From NCBI RefSeq assembly GCF_002024165.1, contig NZ_MWQN01000001.1, positions 5,952,001 to 6,016,000 on the forward strand: 64,000 bases of DNA. The letters run 5' to 3'. Source of the DNA: Embleya scabrispora. Its GTDB lineage: Bacteria > Actinomycetota > Actinomycetes > Streptomycetales > Streptomycetaceae. Position 1 is the first letter of the stretch; each line of letters begins with the position of its first letter. Made by a program: the position numbers and the translations under genes. The notes below the pieces were generated by a model. It was given only the letters and a program-made list of their open reading frames with translations, searched no databases and was not told where the DNA came from. Shown here piece by piece: positions 28,457 to 38,774 of the stretch.

Positions 28457-30805
28457 TCAGCACGGTCCGAGGTCGAGCCACACCCCCCACTGTCCGGTCG
28501 TTCCGGGAGTCTCGCCCTGGGTCCACCACTTGGCGCGGTAGGTGTGCCCCTGGTACGAGACCGTGTTGCCGCCCACGTAGACGGTGTTGGCGTCCCAGGC
28601 GGGTGCGGAGCAGTTGCCCGGACCGGTGCCGACCGTCAACCGGTAGTCCACGCTGTGCGTGGTGCCGGTGCCGGTGGCGGTGACCGTCACCGTGTACGTG
28701 CCCGGCGTCGCCGCGGAACTGGCGGACAACTTCAGCGACGACGACGCGCCGGACTGGATGGTGTCGGGAGTGAACACGGCGGTCACGCCGCCGGGCAGGC
28801 CCCCGGCGGCCAGCGTGAGCTGCTGCGGGGTGCCACTGATGGTCGCCGTGGTCAGCGACGTGGTGACATCCCCGCCGGGCGTCACGGTGCCCTGGGTCGG
28901 GTTGAGCGAGAGGGAGAAGTCGGGGTTGCCCGGACCGGAACCGACCGTCAGCTGATACTGCGCGCTGTGCGTGGTGGCGGTGCCGGTTGCGGTGATCGTG
29001 ATCGGGAACGTCCCCTGGGCCGCACCCGAACTCGCCGTGAACTTCAGCGACGAGCTGCCGCCCGACTGGACGGTGCCCGGGGTGAACACGGCGGTCACGC
29101 CGCTGGGCAGGGTCCCGGTGGACAGGGTGAGCTGCTGTGCGTTGCCACCCGTGGTCGCGGTGGCGACGGAGGTGGTGACGTCACCGCCGGGCTGCACGCT
29201 GCCCGAGGTCGGGTTGAGCGAGAGGGAGAAGTCGTCCGGGTTGCCGACGCAGGTCGGGTCGCCGGTCTGGGCCGGCAGGCTGACGGCGTCCCACGCGGCC
29301 TTGGTCTTGTTGAACAGCGCGCAGGTCGGGTCGAGGCTCTTCGCCGCGGTCAGCGTCGTGGTGCGGTACTTCTTGTAGGTCATGCCGCTGGTCTTGAGCA
29401 GCATGCCGCCGTAGAAGACCTTGCCCGCCTGCTGGATGCCGACGCCGGACAGGGTGGTCTGGTTGCAGGTCGGGCTGCCGGGCTTGCCGGGACCGTTGGC
29501 GGCCGTGCCCTCGGCCAGCAGGTAGAACCAGTGGTTCAGCGGTCCGGCCGCCTTGTGTACCTCGGTGCTGGGAATCGAGGAGCTGTAGCAGTCGGGGTCG
29601 CCGTTGGTGGACGGCTTGTACATGTAGCGGATCGGGCCCTGACCGACCAGGTTGACGGTCTCGCCGACGGTGTAGTCGGGTGTGTCGTACGGCGACGGCT
29701 CGGCGGTGTACGCCTCGGTCAGCGCACCGAAGATGTCGCCGGTGCCCTCGCCGAGTCCGGCCTCGCGGCTGGTGCCGCCGGGGGTGAACTGGTCGATGCC
29801 GTGGCCGAATTCGTGGCCCACGACGTCCATCGAACCGATCCACTGGTTGGACTGGTTGTGGCCGATGGAGACGGAGGAGCCGTCCCAGTAGGCGTTGACG
29901 TCGTTCAGGCCGACCTTGACCGGCCAGCTGCCGCCGCTGCCGTTGTGGCCGTTGCGACCCAGCCAGTCCTTGAGCATGTTCCATTCCTTCTGCGCCGCCC
30001 ACATGACGTCGACGCAGCCGGTCTCCTTGCTCGACGCCTGACCGTTGCCCCACGAGTCGGTGGACTTCGTGAAGACCTGGCCGGTGGCGTTGTCGGCGCA
30101 GCTCAGCCCCGGGCGGGTGGTGTCGCGCAGGGAGTAGGAGCTGCCCGAACCGCTGGTCTGGATGGTCAGCGGATTGGGGCCGTTCCACTGGCTGTTGCCG
30201 GTGCCCGCCTTGACGTCGTCGACCTTGTCGAGGACCTGGCCGGTGTTCGCGTCGACGAACACGTGCAGGCGGCTGGGGGCGGTGTCGGTACGGCCGGCGA
30301 CCACCGTCTCCCACGCCAGGTTGCTGTTGCCGTCCAGGACGTGGACGACGAGGCGGTGCGATTCGACCTTGTCCACGACCGGAAGCTGCGCCTTGGACGT
30401 GGCCTCGGCGGTACCGGCGGCCACGGTCGCCCGGGTCGGGACGGCTATCTGCGCGCTGGTCGCGGCCTGGGTCCCGCGGACCCGGCCCTGACCGTCGGCC
30501 ATGACCACCGCGTCGCCGCCGACGACCGGCAGGCCGCGGTAGGTGCGCTGGTACGCGACCGAGTACAGGTCGTTGATCCAGGGGGTGACGAGCTGACGTT
30601 CGAACTTCTCGTCCGGGCCCTTCGCCAGGGCGTCCAGACCGTTCGCGACTGCCCGGTCGGCGGCGGATACCGCCTTGTCCTGCGAGCTTGCGGGGGGAGG
30701 GGTGGAAAGTTCGTCGGTACCGGCCGAGGACGAGCCGGCCGCGCCGATCGCCAGGCCGGCGATCAGGGCGAGGACGGTCCCGGCCGTGGTCGTTCTGCGA
30801 TTCAT
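28457..30805 (-). CDS. Secreted M4 (thermolysin-family) metalloprotease with C-terminal carbohydrate-binding module
   Basis: 782 residues; ATG 30805 has AAGGAG upstream and begins a signal peptide ([19 protein letters not shown]). An FTP/PepSY-type propeptide follows, then the M4 catalytic domain with H331-E332-x-x-H335 (GHEFGHG) and the third ligand in GLGEGTGD. After it come two Ig-like repeats (each FSLSLNPT...TPGGDVTTS...YxLTVGSG) and a 45-50 residue CBM5/12 chitin-binding-like domain ([24 protein letters not shown]). It is an extracellular endoprotease, possibly targeted to chitin or cell wall. A longer paralog with an extra M28 domain is at 53306-56500. Confidence 0.95.
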   Translation of the reverse strand: MNRRTTTAGTVLALIAGLAIGAAGSSSAGTDELSTPPPASSQDKAVSAADRAVANGLDALAKGPDEKFERQLVTPWINDLYSVAYQRTYRGLPVVGGDAVVMADGQGRVRGTQAATSAQIAVPTRATVAAGTAEATSKAQLPVVDKVESHRLVVHVLDGNSNLAWETVVAGRTDTAPSRLHVFVDANTGQVLDKVDDVKAGTGNSQWNGPNPLTIQTSGSGSSYSLRDTTRPGLSCADNATGQVFTKSTDSWGNGQASSKETGCVDVMWAAQKEWNMLKDWLGRNGHNGSGGSWPVKVGLNDVNAYWDGSSVSIGHNQSNQWIGSMDVVGHEFGHGIDQFTPGGTSREAGLGEGTGDIFGALTEAYTAEPSPYDTPDYTVGETVNLVGQGPIRYMYKPSTNGDPDCYSSSIPSTEVHKAAGPLNHWFYLLAEGTAANGPGKPGSPTCNQTTLSGVGIQQAGKVFYGGMLLKTSGMTYKKYRTTTLTAAKSLDPTCALFNKTKAAWDAVSLPAQTGDPTCVGNPDDFSLSLNPTSGSVQPGGDVTTSVATATTGGNAQQLTLSTGTLPSGVTAVFTPGTVQSGGSSSLKFTASSGAAQGTFPITITATGTATTHSAQYQLTVGSGPGNPDFSLSLNPTQGTVTPGGDVTTSLTTATISGTPQQLTLAAGGLPGGVTAVFTPDTIQSGASSSLKLSASSAATPGTYTVTVTATGTGTTHSVDYRLTVGTGPGNCSAPAWDANTVYVGGNTVSYQGHTYRAKWWTQGETPGTTGQWGVWLDLGPC

Positions 30806-30898
30806 CGAGGCTCCTTGGGAGGGGACATGCCTCGACCACGTCGCCGACGTGCACCGCGGCGCTGGGGAGCGACACGGGCGACCGTGCAGGCCGGGTAC

Positions 30899-30977
30899 GT
30901 GCCCGAGCGAGCGAAACACTCACACGGGTGTGGGGCGGCGGAGAAGCGCCCGGCGGCGATCGGCTAGTTCTGGCAAA
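30899..30977 (-). promoter_or_regulatory. Upstream block shared with the second M4 protease gene
   Basis: A 37-bp stretch (30899-30935, 94 bp before the start) is identical to 56597-56633 in front of the other M4 gene. It contains CACAC-GG-GTGTG. A second shared word, TTCTGGCAAA (TTTGCCAGAA on the coding strand), lies at 30968-30977, at the same relative distance as in the paralog. Sequence between and around the two is diverged, so the conserved parts are probably promoter or operator. Confidence 0.6.
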
Positions 30978-31195
30978 TGCTCGGGGCCGAACGGGATCCC
31001 GGGGAACGCCTTCCGGCCGCCTGCCGATGATTAGCGGCGAAATATCGGGCAACTCTCAAGATCCGGCAACCGGGCCGGATCCGGGACACCGTACGGGCCG
31101 CCCCGGACCGGACGGGCGCACCGGGTCGGGACGGGGCGTCCCGACTCGTGCGGGGCGCACCGACCCGCACGGACGCACGGATCCAGGAGGCGACG

Positions 31196-32662
31196 TTGGC
31201 CGGCAGCACAGCGACGACCGGGCAGTCGAGCGGCGGTGGCGACGGAGCCTCGGGCGGTGGTTCCGGCGGCGGCTATTCGGAGAACCTCGGCCACGTCATC
31301 TTCATCACGGCCGCCGCCGCCATGGGCGGATTCCTCTTCGGCTACGACAGTTCGGTGATCAACGGCGCGGTCGAGGGCATCCGGGGCAAGTTCTCGCCGG
31401 GTTCCAGCCTGCTCGCCCAGGTGGTCGCCGCCGCGCTGGTCGGTTGCGCGATCGGGGCCGCGATCGCCGGCCGGATCGCCGACCGGATCGGACGCATCCG
31501 GGTGATGCAGATCGCCGCCGTGCTGTTCGCGGCCAGCGCGGTGGGATCCGCGTTGCCGTTCGCGCTGTGGGACCTGGCCCTGTGGCGGGTTCTGGGCGGT
31601 ACGGCGATCGGGATGGCCTCGGTGATCGGTCCGGCGTACATCGCCGAGGTCGCCCCGCCGGCCTATCGCGGCCGGCTCGGCTCGTTCCAGCAGGCCGCCA
31701 TCGTCACCGGCATCGCGGTCTCCCAGTTGGTCAACTGGGGCATCCTCAACCTGGCCGACGACGACCAGCGCGGCAAGGTGATCTTCGGCTTGGAGGCGTG
31801 GCAGGTGATGCTCGGCGTGATGGTGCTGCCGGCCGTGCTGTACGGCCTGTTCACCTTCACCATCCCCGAGTCGCCGCGCTTCCTGCTCTCCGTCGGGCGG
31901 GAGGCCCAGGCGCGGAAGGTGCTCGCCGAGGTCGAGGCCGACGGCGTCGACCTGGACGCGCGGGTGGCGGAGATCCGCGACGCGATGCGGCGCGAGCACA
32001 AGTCCACGTTCAAGGACCTGTTGGGCGGCGGCGGGTTCGTGTTCCTGCCGATCGTGTGGATCGGCATCGGGCTGTCGGTGTTTCAGCAGCTCGTCGGGAT
32101 CAACGTGATCTTCTACTACTCGGCGTCGCTGTGGCAGTCGGTGGGCATCGACCCGAACAGCTCGTTCCTGTACTCGTTCACCACCTCGATCATCAATATC
32201 ATCGGCACGCTCATCGCCATCTCGCTGGTCGACCGGGTGGGCCGCAAGCCGCTCGCGCTGGTCGGTTCGACGGGCATGGCGATCTCGCTCGGCCTGGTGG
32301 CGTGGGCCTTCTCGGCCCGCACCGGGAAGGGCGAGAACATCAAGCTCCCGGACACCGAGGGCACCGTCGCGCTGATCGCGGCCCACTCGTTCGTGCTGTT
32401 CTTCGCGCTGTCGTGGGGCGTGGTGGTGTGGGTCTTCCTCGGCGAGATGTTCCCCAACCGGATCCGCGCGGCGGCGCTGGGGGTGGCGGCGTCGGCGCAG
32501 TGGATCGCGAACTGGGTGATCACGGTGTCGTTTCCGACGTTGTCGGACTGGAATCTGTCGGCCACGTATGTGATGTACGCGTGCTTCGCGGTGTTGTCGA
32601 TCCCGTTCGTGCTGAAGTTCGTGCCGGAGACGAAGGGCAAGACGTTGGAGGAGATGGGGTGA
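31196..32662 (+). CDS. MFS sugar porter (sugar:H+ symporter)
   Basis: 488 residues from TTG 31196, chosen for AGGAGG at 31185-31190 (an ATG 48 nt upstream is in frame but lacks a site). A Gly/Ser-rich N-terminal tail of about 30 residues is followed by twelve helices with sugar-porter signatures: GFLFGYDSSVINGA, GRIADRIGRIRVM, ESPRFLL, QQLVGINVIFYYS and the C-terminal VPETKGKTLEEM. It probably imports a monosaccharide such as glucose, xylose or arabinose. It diverges from the M4 protease gene. Confidence 0.92.
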   Translation: MAGSTATTGQSSGGGDGASGGGSGGGYSENLGHVIFITAAAAMGGFLFGYDSSVINGAVEGIRGKFSPGSSLLAQVVAAALVGCAIGAAIAGRIADRIGRIRVMQIAAVLFAASAVGSALPFALWDLALWRVLGGTAIGMASVIGPAYIAEVAPPAYRGRLGSFQQAAIVTGIAVSQLVNWGILNLADDDQRGKVIFGLEAWQVMLGVMVLPAVLYGLFTFTIPESPRFLLSVGREAQARKVLAEVEADGVDLDARVAEIRDAMRREHKSTFKDLLGGGGFVFLPIVWIGIGLSVFQQLVGINVIFYYSASLWQSVGIDPNSSFLYSFTTSIINIIGTLIAISLVDRVGRKPLALVGSTGMAISLGLVAWAFSARTGKGENIKLPDTEGTVALIAAHSFVLFFALSWGVVVWVFLGEMFPNRIRAAALGVAASAQWIANWVITVSFPTLSDWNLSATYVMYACFAVLSIPFVLKFVPETKGKTLEEMG

Positions 32663-32705
32663 GGGCCGGGGCCGGCCTGGGTCGAGGTGCGGCTCGGGCT
32701 TCGGC

Positions 32706-34352
32706 TCAGTCGAGGTCGCGGTGGCGCAGGCCGGTCAGGCCCACGATGGGCAGGATGGCGGCGAGGGTGAGCAGGTAGGCGTACGGCGTGGCGGTGACGT
32801 CGGCGCCGGGCAGCTTCGGCAGGTGGGCGAACGGTGATACGTCCAGGAGCGCCTGCGGCAACTTCAGCGCCGGGCCGAGCCAGCCGAGTGCGATGACCAG
32901 GCCGACCAGGCCCCAGACCGCCGGGGTGAGGCGGGGCAGCGCGCCGACGATCAGGACGGCCAGGCCGGTCATCACCCACACGGCGGGCGTCTGGGCCAGG
33001 GTGGCGAGCAGGACGCGGGGGAGTTGGCCGGAAACATCCCCCACGGTGATCCCGTACGACAGGCCCATCGCGAGGCCGCCGGCGGTCAGGACGACGGCCG
33101 TACCGAGGTAGGCGGCCAGCAGGTGTCCGCCGGCCCAGCGCAGTCGGCCGACCGCGTTGGCGAGCAGCGGTTCGGCCCGGGCGGCGGTCTCCTCGTCGCG
33201 CAGGCGCAGGATCGAACCGGCCGCGAACACCACGCAGATCAGGCCGAGCAGGCCGATCAGGGTGGACAGGAACGCGTCGGTCAGGTCGACGTGGCCGCCC
33301 ATGCGGCGGACCAGGTCACGGGTGCCGTCGTTGTCGCCGACGATGTCCTTGGCGCCGTCGGCGATGCCGCCGAACACCGCGCCGCCGAAGGCGAGGCCGA
33401 CCGCCCAGGCCGCGAGGGTGCCGCGGTGGAGGCGCCAGGCCAGGCCGTATACGCCGGCCAACGACGAGGGGGCGTGGGCCGGTCCGGGGCGTGGGCGGAT
33501 GAAACCGGCGCCGATGTCGCGCCGACCGGCGAGGGCGTACGCGAGCACGGCGCACCCGGCCGCGAGGGCGGCGGAGGGGAGCAGGGCCCACCAGCGGTCG
33601 CCGGCGAAGGGGCGGACGTTTTCGGCCCAGCCGAGCGGGGTCGCCCACACGAGTGGATGGCTGCCCCCGTCGGCCGCGGGCCGCGCCGCGTCGCCCGCGG
33701 CGCGCAGGACGAAGGCGACGCCGAGGGCGGCGACGGCGATGCCGCGGGCGAGGCGGGTGTTCTCGGTCAGTTGCGCGGCCACCGCCGCGATGCCGGCGAA
33801 GACCATGCCGGTCAGCGCCACGGCGGTGCCGAACGCGAGGGAGCCGGCGGTGGGTTGGCCGGCGCCGCGCAGGACGGCGGTACACAGGACCAGGAGCGCG
33901 AGGTTGGCCAGGGCGGCGCCGACCAGGGCCGCGGTGAGGGGCGCGCGGCGGCCGACCATCGCGGCGGACAGGGCCTCCTGGCGGCCCGTCTCCTCCTCGT
34001 CACGGGTGTGCCGGATCACCACGAGCACGCTCATCAGTCCGGCGAGCAGGGCGACGGTGGCGCCGACGCGCCAGACGGTGAGGGCGCCGTAGGAGTCGGC
34101 GTAGACCGCGCCGTACAGGGCCCGGAACGAGCCGTTGGCGTTCATGTCGTGTGCGACGTCGGCGCGCTCGGCGGCGGTGTCGTACAACTTTTCGAGGGAG
34201 CGTTCGGTGCTGGATAGGGTGCCGACCAGGGCCACCACCCAGACCGGGATCAACACGCGGTCGCGGCGCAGCGCGAGGCGGATGAGGGTGGGGGTGCCGG
34301 CGAGGTGGCGGGCCGACGCGGTGGGGGCGGCGGCGATGGTGGCGGCGGTCAT
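32706..34352 (-). CDS. ABC-2 type exporter membrane protein
   Basis: 548 residues with about twelve hydrophobic segments in two similar halves, the architecture of actinobacterial 'polyketide antibiotic transporter' permeases. [22 protein letters not shown] in the first half and [22 protein letters not shown] in the second are the repeated cytoplasmic motif. ATG 34352 overlaps the ATPase stop (ATGA). It probably exports a hydrophobic drug or peptide. Confidence 0.9.
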   Translation of the reverse strand: MTAATIAAAPTASARHLAGTPTLIRLALRRDRVLIPVWVVALVGTLSSTERSLEKLYDTAAERADVAHDMNANGSFRALYGAVYADSYGALTVWRVGATVALLAGLMSVLVVIRHTRDEEETGRQEALSAAMVGRRAPLTAALVGAALANLALLVLCTAVLRGAGQPTAGSLAFGTAVALTGMVFAGIAAVAAQLTENTRLARGIAVAALGVAFVLRAAGDAARPAADGGSHPLVWATPLGWAENVRPFAGDRWWALLPSAALAAGCAVLAYALAGRRDIGAGFIRPRPGPAHAPSSLAGVYGLAWRLHRGTLAAWAVGLAFGGAVFGGIADGAKDIVGDNDGTRDLVRRMGGHVDLTDAFLSTLIGLLGLICVVFAAGSILRLRDEETAARAEPLLANAVGRLRWAGGHLLAAYLGTAVVLTAGGLAMGLSYGITVGDVSGQLPRVLLATLAQTPAVWVMTGLAVLIVGALPRLTPAVWGLVGLVIALGWLGPALKLPQALLDVSPFAHLPKLPGADVTATPYAYLLTLAAILPIVGLTGLRHRDLD

Positions 34353-35272
34353 CGCGACACCGCCGCGTGCTCCGGCGCGGGCCGGGTGTCCTCGGTGCGG
34401 TAGTGGCGCAGGAACAACTCCTCCAGGGTGGGCGGGCTGCTGGTCAGGCCGCGTACGCCGATGTCGGCCAGCCGGCGCAGCACCGGGTTCAGGTGCTCGT
34501 TGTCCACCTGGAGGACGGTGTGGTCGGCTTCGCCGCGCAGGTCGTGGACGCCAGGGAGGTCGGCCAGGCCGTCGGCCGGGCCGGTGAGTTGGGCGCGTAC
34601 GGTGGTCCGGCTCAGGTGGCGCAGGTCGGTGAGCGAACCGGACTCGACGGTGCGTCCGTTGCGGATGATGCTGACCCGATCGCACAGCGCCTCGACCTCG
34701 GCCAGGATGTGGCTGGACAGCAGCACGGTGCGGCCGCGGTCGCGTTCCTCGGCGACGCAGGTGCGGAAGACCTCCTCCATCAGCGGGTCCAGGCCGGAGG
34801 TGGGCTCGTCCAGGATCAGGACGTCCACGTCGGAGGCGAACGCGGCGACCAGGGCCACCTTTTGCCGGTTGCCCTTGGAGTAGGCGCGGCCCTTCTTGGT
34901 CGGATCGAGTTCGAACCGCTCCAGCAGGTCGGCGCGCCGGGCCGGGTCCAGGCCGCCGCGCAGCCGGCCGTACAGGTCGATCACCTCGCCGCCGCTGAGA
35001 TTGCGCCAGAGGGTGACGTCGCCCGGTACGTAGGCGATCCGCCGATGCAGGGCCACCGCGTCGCGCCACGGGTCGCCGTCGAGGAGGGTGACGTCGCCCC
35101 GGTCGGCGCGGATCAGGCCGAGGAGGACGCGGATGGTCGTGGACTTGCCGGCGCCGTTGGGGCCGAGGAAGCCGTGTACCTCGCCGGTCGCGACCTGGAG
35201 ATCCAGGCCGTCGAGGGCGTGCGTGCGTCCGAAGGACTTGTGCAGACCGGAGACGCTGATCGCCGTGTTCAT
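34349..35272 (-). CDS. ABC-2 exporter ATP-binding protein
   Basis: 307 residues. Walker [10 protein letters not shown], signature [11 protein letters not shown] in place of LSGGQ (as in related drug exporters), Walker [15 protein letters not shown], and switch [14 protein letters not shown]. The C-terminal ~80 residues form the DrrA-type extension. It is the first gene of a two-gene unit with the permease and diverges from a MarR/GbsR-like regulator, the usual layout of a drug-inducible exporter. Confidence 0.93.
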   Translation of the reverse strand: MNTAISVSGLHKSFGRTHALDGLDLQVATGEVHGFLGPNGAGKSTTIRVLLGLIRADRGDVTLLDGDPWRDAVALHRRIAYVPGDVTLWRNLSGGEVIDLYGRLRGGLDPARRADLLERFELDPTKKGRAYSKGNRQKVALVAAFASDVDVLILDEPTSGLDPLMEEVFRTCVAEERDRGRTVLLSSHILAEVEALCDRVSIIRNGRTVESGSLTDLRHLSRTTVRAQLTGPADGLADLPGVHDLRGEADHTVLQVDNEHLNPVLRRLADIGVRGLTSSPPTLEELFLRHYRTEDTRPAPEHAAVSR

Positions 35273-35323
35273 GTTTCAGAACATACGCGTCCTTCAGAAA
35301 GTTGTGAAGTTAAGGAAAGTCAA
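35273..35323 (-). promoter_or_regulatory. Promoter/operator of the ABC-2 exporter, probably leaderless
   Basis: Reading leftward, TTCACA (35301-35306), 17 nt, TATGTT (35278-35283), then 5-7 nt to the ATG at 35272, so transcription would begin at or near the start codon. ATGTT-TCAG-AACAT (35271-35284) is an inverted repeat over the -10 region, and the word TTCAGAA recurs 18 bp away (35275-35281 and 35293-35299). Both fit binding of the divergent regulator. Confidence 0.5.
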
Positions 35324-35389
35324 GAATCATGAAGACGGAGCAGCAGCGTGCTTCGTGGGTGCCCGGAGGGTGGTCGTAAGGTGAGCCGG

Positions 35390-35887
35390 ATGCGAGAAGA
35401 AGAGTCGGTGGCGAAGCGCGACGAGGCGGCCGTCGCGCGCTATGTCGAGCGCTTCGCGGGCGAGTTGACGGATGCGGGCATGCAGCGGATGGGCGCGCGA
35501 GTGTTCGCAGCCCTCCTGGCGGCCGACTCGGCGAGCATGACCTCGGCCGAACTGGCCGAGTCGCTGCGGATCAGCCCGGCGGCGGTGTCCTCGGCGATCG
35601 GCTATCTCACCCAGGTACGGATGGTCCACCGCGAACGCGAGCCGGGTTCGCGGCGGGACCGCTACTGCCTGCACGACGAACTCTGGTACGAGACCTACGG
35701 CGAGCGCGACAAACTCCTGAGCCGCTTCGAGGCGATCCTGCGAGACGGCGCCCAATCCCTGGGCCCGGACACCCCGGCAGGCGCCCGAGCCCTGGAATCC
35801 GCCGACTTCTTCGCCTTCCTCCAGGAAGAATTCATCGGAGTAATGCAACGCTGGCGCTCCCGAACCACCAAACACCCCAGCCCCTGA
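35390..35887 (+). CDS. MarR/GbsR-like winged-helix regulator
   Basis: 165 residues from ATG 35390 with AAGGTGA upstream (an in-frame ATG 42 nt earlier lacks a site). The winged helix is at about 25-95: RMGARVFAALLAADSASMTSAELAESLRISPAAVSSAIGYL and HREREPGSRRDRY. An amphipathic C-terminal dimerisation region follows. Proteins of this type sit divergently to DrrAB-like exporters and repress them until a drug binds. Confidence 0.88.
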   Translation: MREEESVAKRDEAAVARYVERFAGELTDAGMQRMGARVFAALLAADSASMTSAELAESLRISPAAVSSAIGYLTQVRMVHREREPGSRRDRYCLHDELWYETYGERDKLLSRFEAILRDGAQSLGPDTPAGARALESADFFAFLQEEFIGVMQRWRSRTTKHPSP

Positions 35888-35903
35888 CCGACCCCCCGGC
35901 ACC

Positions 35904-36296
35904 CCGTCCGGCGTTCGAGGACGCCTACGCAAGTACGCGCGAACGGCAGCCTGGCTCGCCGAAGCCACCTATCTCAGCCCGTCCGGCGTTTGAGGACGCC
36001 CGCGCAGGCACCCGCGAACGGCAGCCCGGTTCGCGGAACCCATCCATCTCAGCCCGTCCGGCGTTTGAGGACGCCTGCGCAGGCATTCGTGAACGGCAGC
36101 CCGGTTCGCGGAACCCATCCATCTCAGCCCGTCCGGCGTTTGAGGACGCCTGCGCAAGCATGCGTGAACGGCGACCTGGTTCGCCGAACCCATCTCAGCC
36201 CGTCCGGCGTTTGAGGACGCCCGCGCAGGCACCCGCGAACGGCAGCCCGGTTCGCCGAAGCCGACCCAGCCCAGCCCGCCCGGCGCATGAGGGCCC
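35904..36296. repeat. Tandem array of ~75-bp repeats
   Basis: Five full units start at 35904, 35979, 36054, 36129 and 36200 (spacing 75, 75, 75, 71 bp) and a partial sixth begins near 36276. Each unit opens with CCGTCCGGCGTTTGAGGACG; on the other strand this is CTCAAACGCCGGACGG, an intergenic word common in Streptomyces. The array fills the space between two convergent genes (regulator at 35390-35887 and the HNH gene at 36297-37013). The period is a multiple of 3, so open frames run through both strands, but no start with a ribosome binding site is seen. Confidence 0.9.
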
Positions 36297-37013
36297 TCAG
36301 AGCGTGCCGGGCTCGATCGGCACGTTGGGACACTGCGCGCTCAGGCGCTGGAGCGTGTCGAACTCGGTCGGGTCGACCGCCAAGTCGTACTTGGTCTTCA
36401 CGGTCACCCAGTCCGTCAGGTACGTACAGCGCGCCCCCTCATACGGCGGCAGCCACGTGCTCGGGTCCTGATCGGCCTTGGAGCGGTTGTACTTCCCCGT
36501 CACGGCCACCAACGCCCGCGGCTGGTCGAGGTCGTTGGCATACGCCTCACGCTGCTTCGGAGTCCACGCGGATGCGCCCGAGTCCCACGCCTCGGCAAGC
36601 GGGACCATGTGGTCGATGTCCAGACCGGCCGCGCCGTCGACGTAGGCGTCCTCGTAATAGGAGTACCAACGGCCGCCGGTCAACGCGCACTTGGCGCCGA
36701 TCTCGGGCGGGTTCACCGCCTCGTCGATCAGCACCTCGTGGCGGGTCGTGCAGCCGTTCTTGTCCGCGTCGATCCAATGCCGGAACGCGGACCGGTCGTA
36801 GCCGGAACGATCCTCCTCCGCCACCCGGAGATTGGCGATCGCGTCCCGTAGCGGAATGCGCGTGGCCGACGCCGCCGCGCCCGTGGCCGGCGCCGCCACC
36901 GCCGTGCCCGGCGTGAACAGCAGCGCGCCGATGCTCGTGGCCGCCACCACAAGGGAGGCCATCCGGCGCCCGGTGGTCCTCGTCCTCGTCACCGTCATGT
37001 GAGTCGTCGTCAT
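36297..37013 (-). CDS. Secreted HNH-family nuclease (DUF1524/GmrSD C-terminal type)
   Basis: 238 residues. The N-terminus has arginines followed by a hydrophobic stretch and an AVA-A signal cleavage region, so it is exported. The HNH-like core shows DIDHMVPLAEAWDSGAS, then YANDLDQPRALVAV and KYNRSKADQDPSTWLPP, the pattern of the DUF1524 secreted nucleases of Streptomyces. Paired cysteines (KNGCTT/AKCALTG, ARCTY/SAQCP) fit extracellular disulfides. It probably degrades external DNA. Confidence 0.88.
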   Translation of the reverse strand: MTTTHMTVTRTRTTGRRMASLVVAATSIGALLFTPGTAVAAPATGAAASATRIPLRDAIANLRVAEEDRSGYDRSAFRHWIDADKNGCTTRHEVLIDEAVNPPEIGAKCALTGGRWYSYYEDAYVDGAAGLDIDHMVPLAEAWDSGASAWTPKQREAYANDLDQPRALVAVTGKYNRSKADQDPSTWLPPYEGARCTYLTDWVTVKTKYDLAVDPTEFDTLQRLSAQCPNVPIEPGTL

Positions 37014-37280
37014 CGTGTCGCCCCGGAGTCGTCGTGATCAGGTTCGCGGTCCCGTTGTAGCGACTGCCGGGACGGGATAGGCGACGACGCGGATCAGGCC
37101 ACTCGAAAGAGTGGACCGGCATGGGCGGATCGGGCCTCGGCGTGTTCCGGGTGGATCGCGGCCCGGGGTTGGTGGCGGCGACAATCCGGGAGCCGCCGCT
37201 TTGACGGGAGCGACGACGACGGCCCCGGTACTCCCCCGTACGTTGTGCCGACCAGGCGCGAACGGAGAGTGGAGCCCAGG

Positions 37281-38774
37281 ATGAGCGAACGAATACCGTC
37301 GGAGATTCCGCGGTCGGCGCCCGCGGCCGGCAGACGCACGCTCGGCGTACTGCCCCTGGTCGGAATCTTCTTCTTCACGGTGTCCGGCGGCCCCTTCGGG
37401 CTCGAAAACTCACTCGCCGCCGCCGGTCCGGGCATGACCCTGTTGATGATCGTCCTGGTGCCGGTGGTCTTCGGCGTCCCCAACGCGCTGGTGGCAGCGG
37501 AGTTGAGTGCCGCGATACCGGTCGACGGCGGTTACTACCACTGGACGAAGATCGCGCTCGGCAAAGGTGCGGCATTCGTGTTCGGAGCCTGGAATTCGAT
37601 CGGGTCCGTGCTGAACCTCGCCCTCTATCCGATCCTGCTGGTCGACTACCTGGCCACGTGGGCCCCCGACATCGCCCGCGGGAAGGGCCTGGTGATCGTG
37701 GACCTGTTCCACGGCGGTTTCGTCGTGGACCTGCACTGGATCGTCACCGTCGCCCTCATCCTCCCGATGGCGTACCTGAACTACCGCGGCTCGAAGGCGG
37801 TGAGCGAGTACTCGGTCGGGATGATGCTGGTGATCCTCACACCGTTCGCGGTGCTGACGGTCCTCGGCATCCGGCACGCGGTCGGCAACGGGATCGACGT
37901 GCTCTCGCCCTTCACGGTGCCGGATCAAAGCGTGCACTCGTCGGTGGCCGGCGCGCTCGGCGTGATCGTGTGGCTCTACCTCGGCTTCGACGGTCCGAGC
38001 ACCGTGCTGGGCGAGGTCGCCGACGCGCACCGGACCTACACCCGGGCCCTGCTCATCTCGGTACCGCTGATCATCACCGCCTACCTGCTGCCCACCATCG
38101 CCGCCGTCGGCAGCGGGTTGCACCGGGATTCGCCCGCCGACTGGGTCCAGGGCGACTTCGTCGTGGTCGGTGACGCCCTGGGTGGAATCTGGCTGAAGGT
38201 GCTGATCTCGCTGGGATCGGCGCTCTCCCTGGTCGGGCTGTTCATGGCGATCCTGCTGACCAGTACCCGGGTCCCGCGGGCGCTCGCCGCCGACGCGTAC
38301 CTGCCGCGCTGGATGGCCCGGGACAGCAGACGCTTCAACACGCCCGTGGGTGCGCTGGCGGCCAGCACCACCGTCGTCATCGTGCTCGCCGCCGTCGACT
38401 TCGGCTCGATCCTGCGGGCCACGGTGCTGCTCACCCTGGCCTCGATCCTGCTGGAATTCGCGGCCTTTCTGGTCCTGCGCTGGAGGTATCCGCAGATGTC
38501 GCGGCCGGTTCGCGTCCCCGGCGGTTGGCCCGGGGCGGTCCTGGTCGTCGCGCTGCCCACGGCGATGATCGTGTACCTGGCATGGAGTACGGCGGTCGAC
38601 GAGCCCGCGACGTTCGCCACGAGTGTCGTGGTGGCGCTAGTGGCCGTGCTGCTGTACCCACTGTGCCGACGTTTCGTCAAAGGCGATCGGCCGGACGCCG
38701 AGATCGACTCCTCCCGGGTCGAGTTGGGTCCGGACCGTTTCGCGGGATTCGGTTCTCGGAAAGCGAGTGTCTGA
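37281..38774 (+). CDS. APC-family amino-acid permease
   Basis: 497 residues, about twelve helices. ATG 37281 has a GGAG site. Early motif FFFTVSGGPFGLENSLAAAGPG is the unwound substrate-binding helix of APC transporters; ELSAAIPVDGGYYHWTKIALG is the second conserved motif. The stop overlaps the start of the next gene (TGATG). Next to a PucR-regulated serine hydrolase and a PLP decarboxylase, it probably imports an amino acid or amine. Confidence 0.92.
   Translation: MSERIPSEIPRSAPAAGRRTLGVLPLVGIFFFTVSGGPFGLENSLAAAGPGMTLLMIVLVPVVFGVPNALVAAELSAAIPVDGGYYHWTKIALGKGAAFVFGAWNSIGSVLNLALYPILLVDYLATWAPDIARGKGLVIVDLFHGGFVVDLHWIVTVALILPMAYLNYRGSKAVSEYSVGMMLVILTPFAVLTVLGIRHAVGNGIDVLSPFTVPDQSVHSSVAGALGVIVWLYLGFDGPSTVLGEVADAHRTYTRALLISVPLIITAYLLPTIAAVGSGLHRDSPADWVQGDFVVVGDALGGIWLKVLISLGSALSLVGLFMAILLTSTRVPRALAADAYLPRWMARDSRRFNTPVGALAASTTVVIVLAAVDFGSILRATVLLTLASILLEFAAFLVLRWRYPQMSRPVRVPGGWPGAVLVVALPTAMIVYLAWSTAVDEPATFATSVVVALVAVLLYPLCRRFVKGDRPDAEIDSSRVELGPDRFAGFGSRKASV

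Noticed and set aside
30806-31195. Cyclic-di-AMP (ydaO) riboswitch ahead of the M4 protease gene
   Set aside because: The conserved block shared with 56597-56675 lacks the known ydaO core, so it is reported only as an unexplained regulatory block.
35904-36296. CRISPR array
   Set aside because: Units are 75 bp and nearly identical over their whole length; there are no unique spacers and no cas genes.
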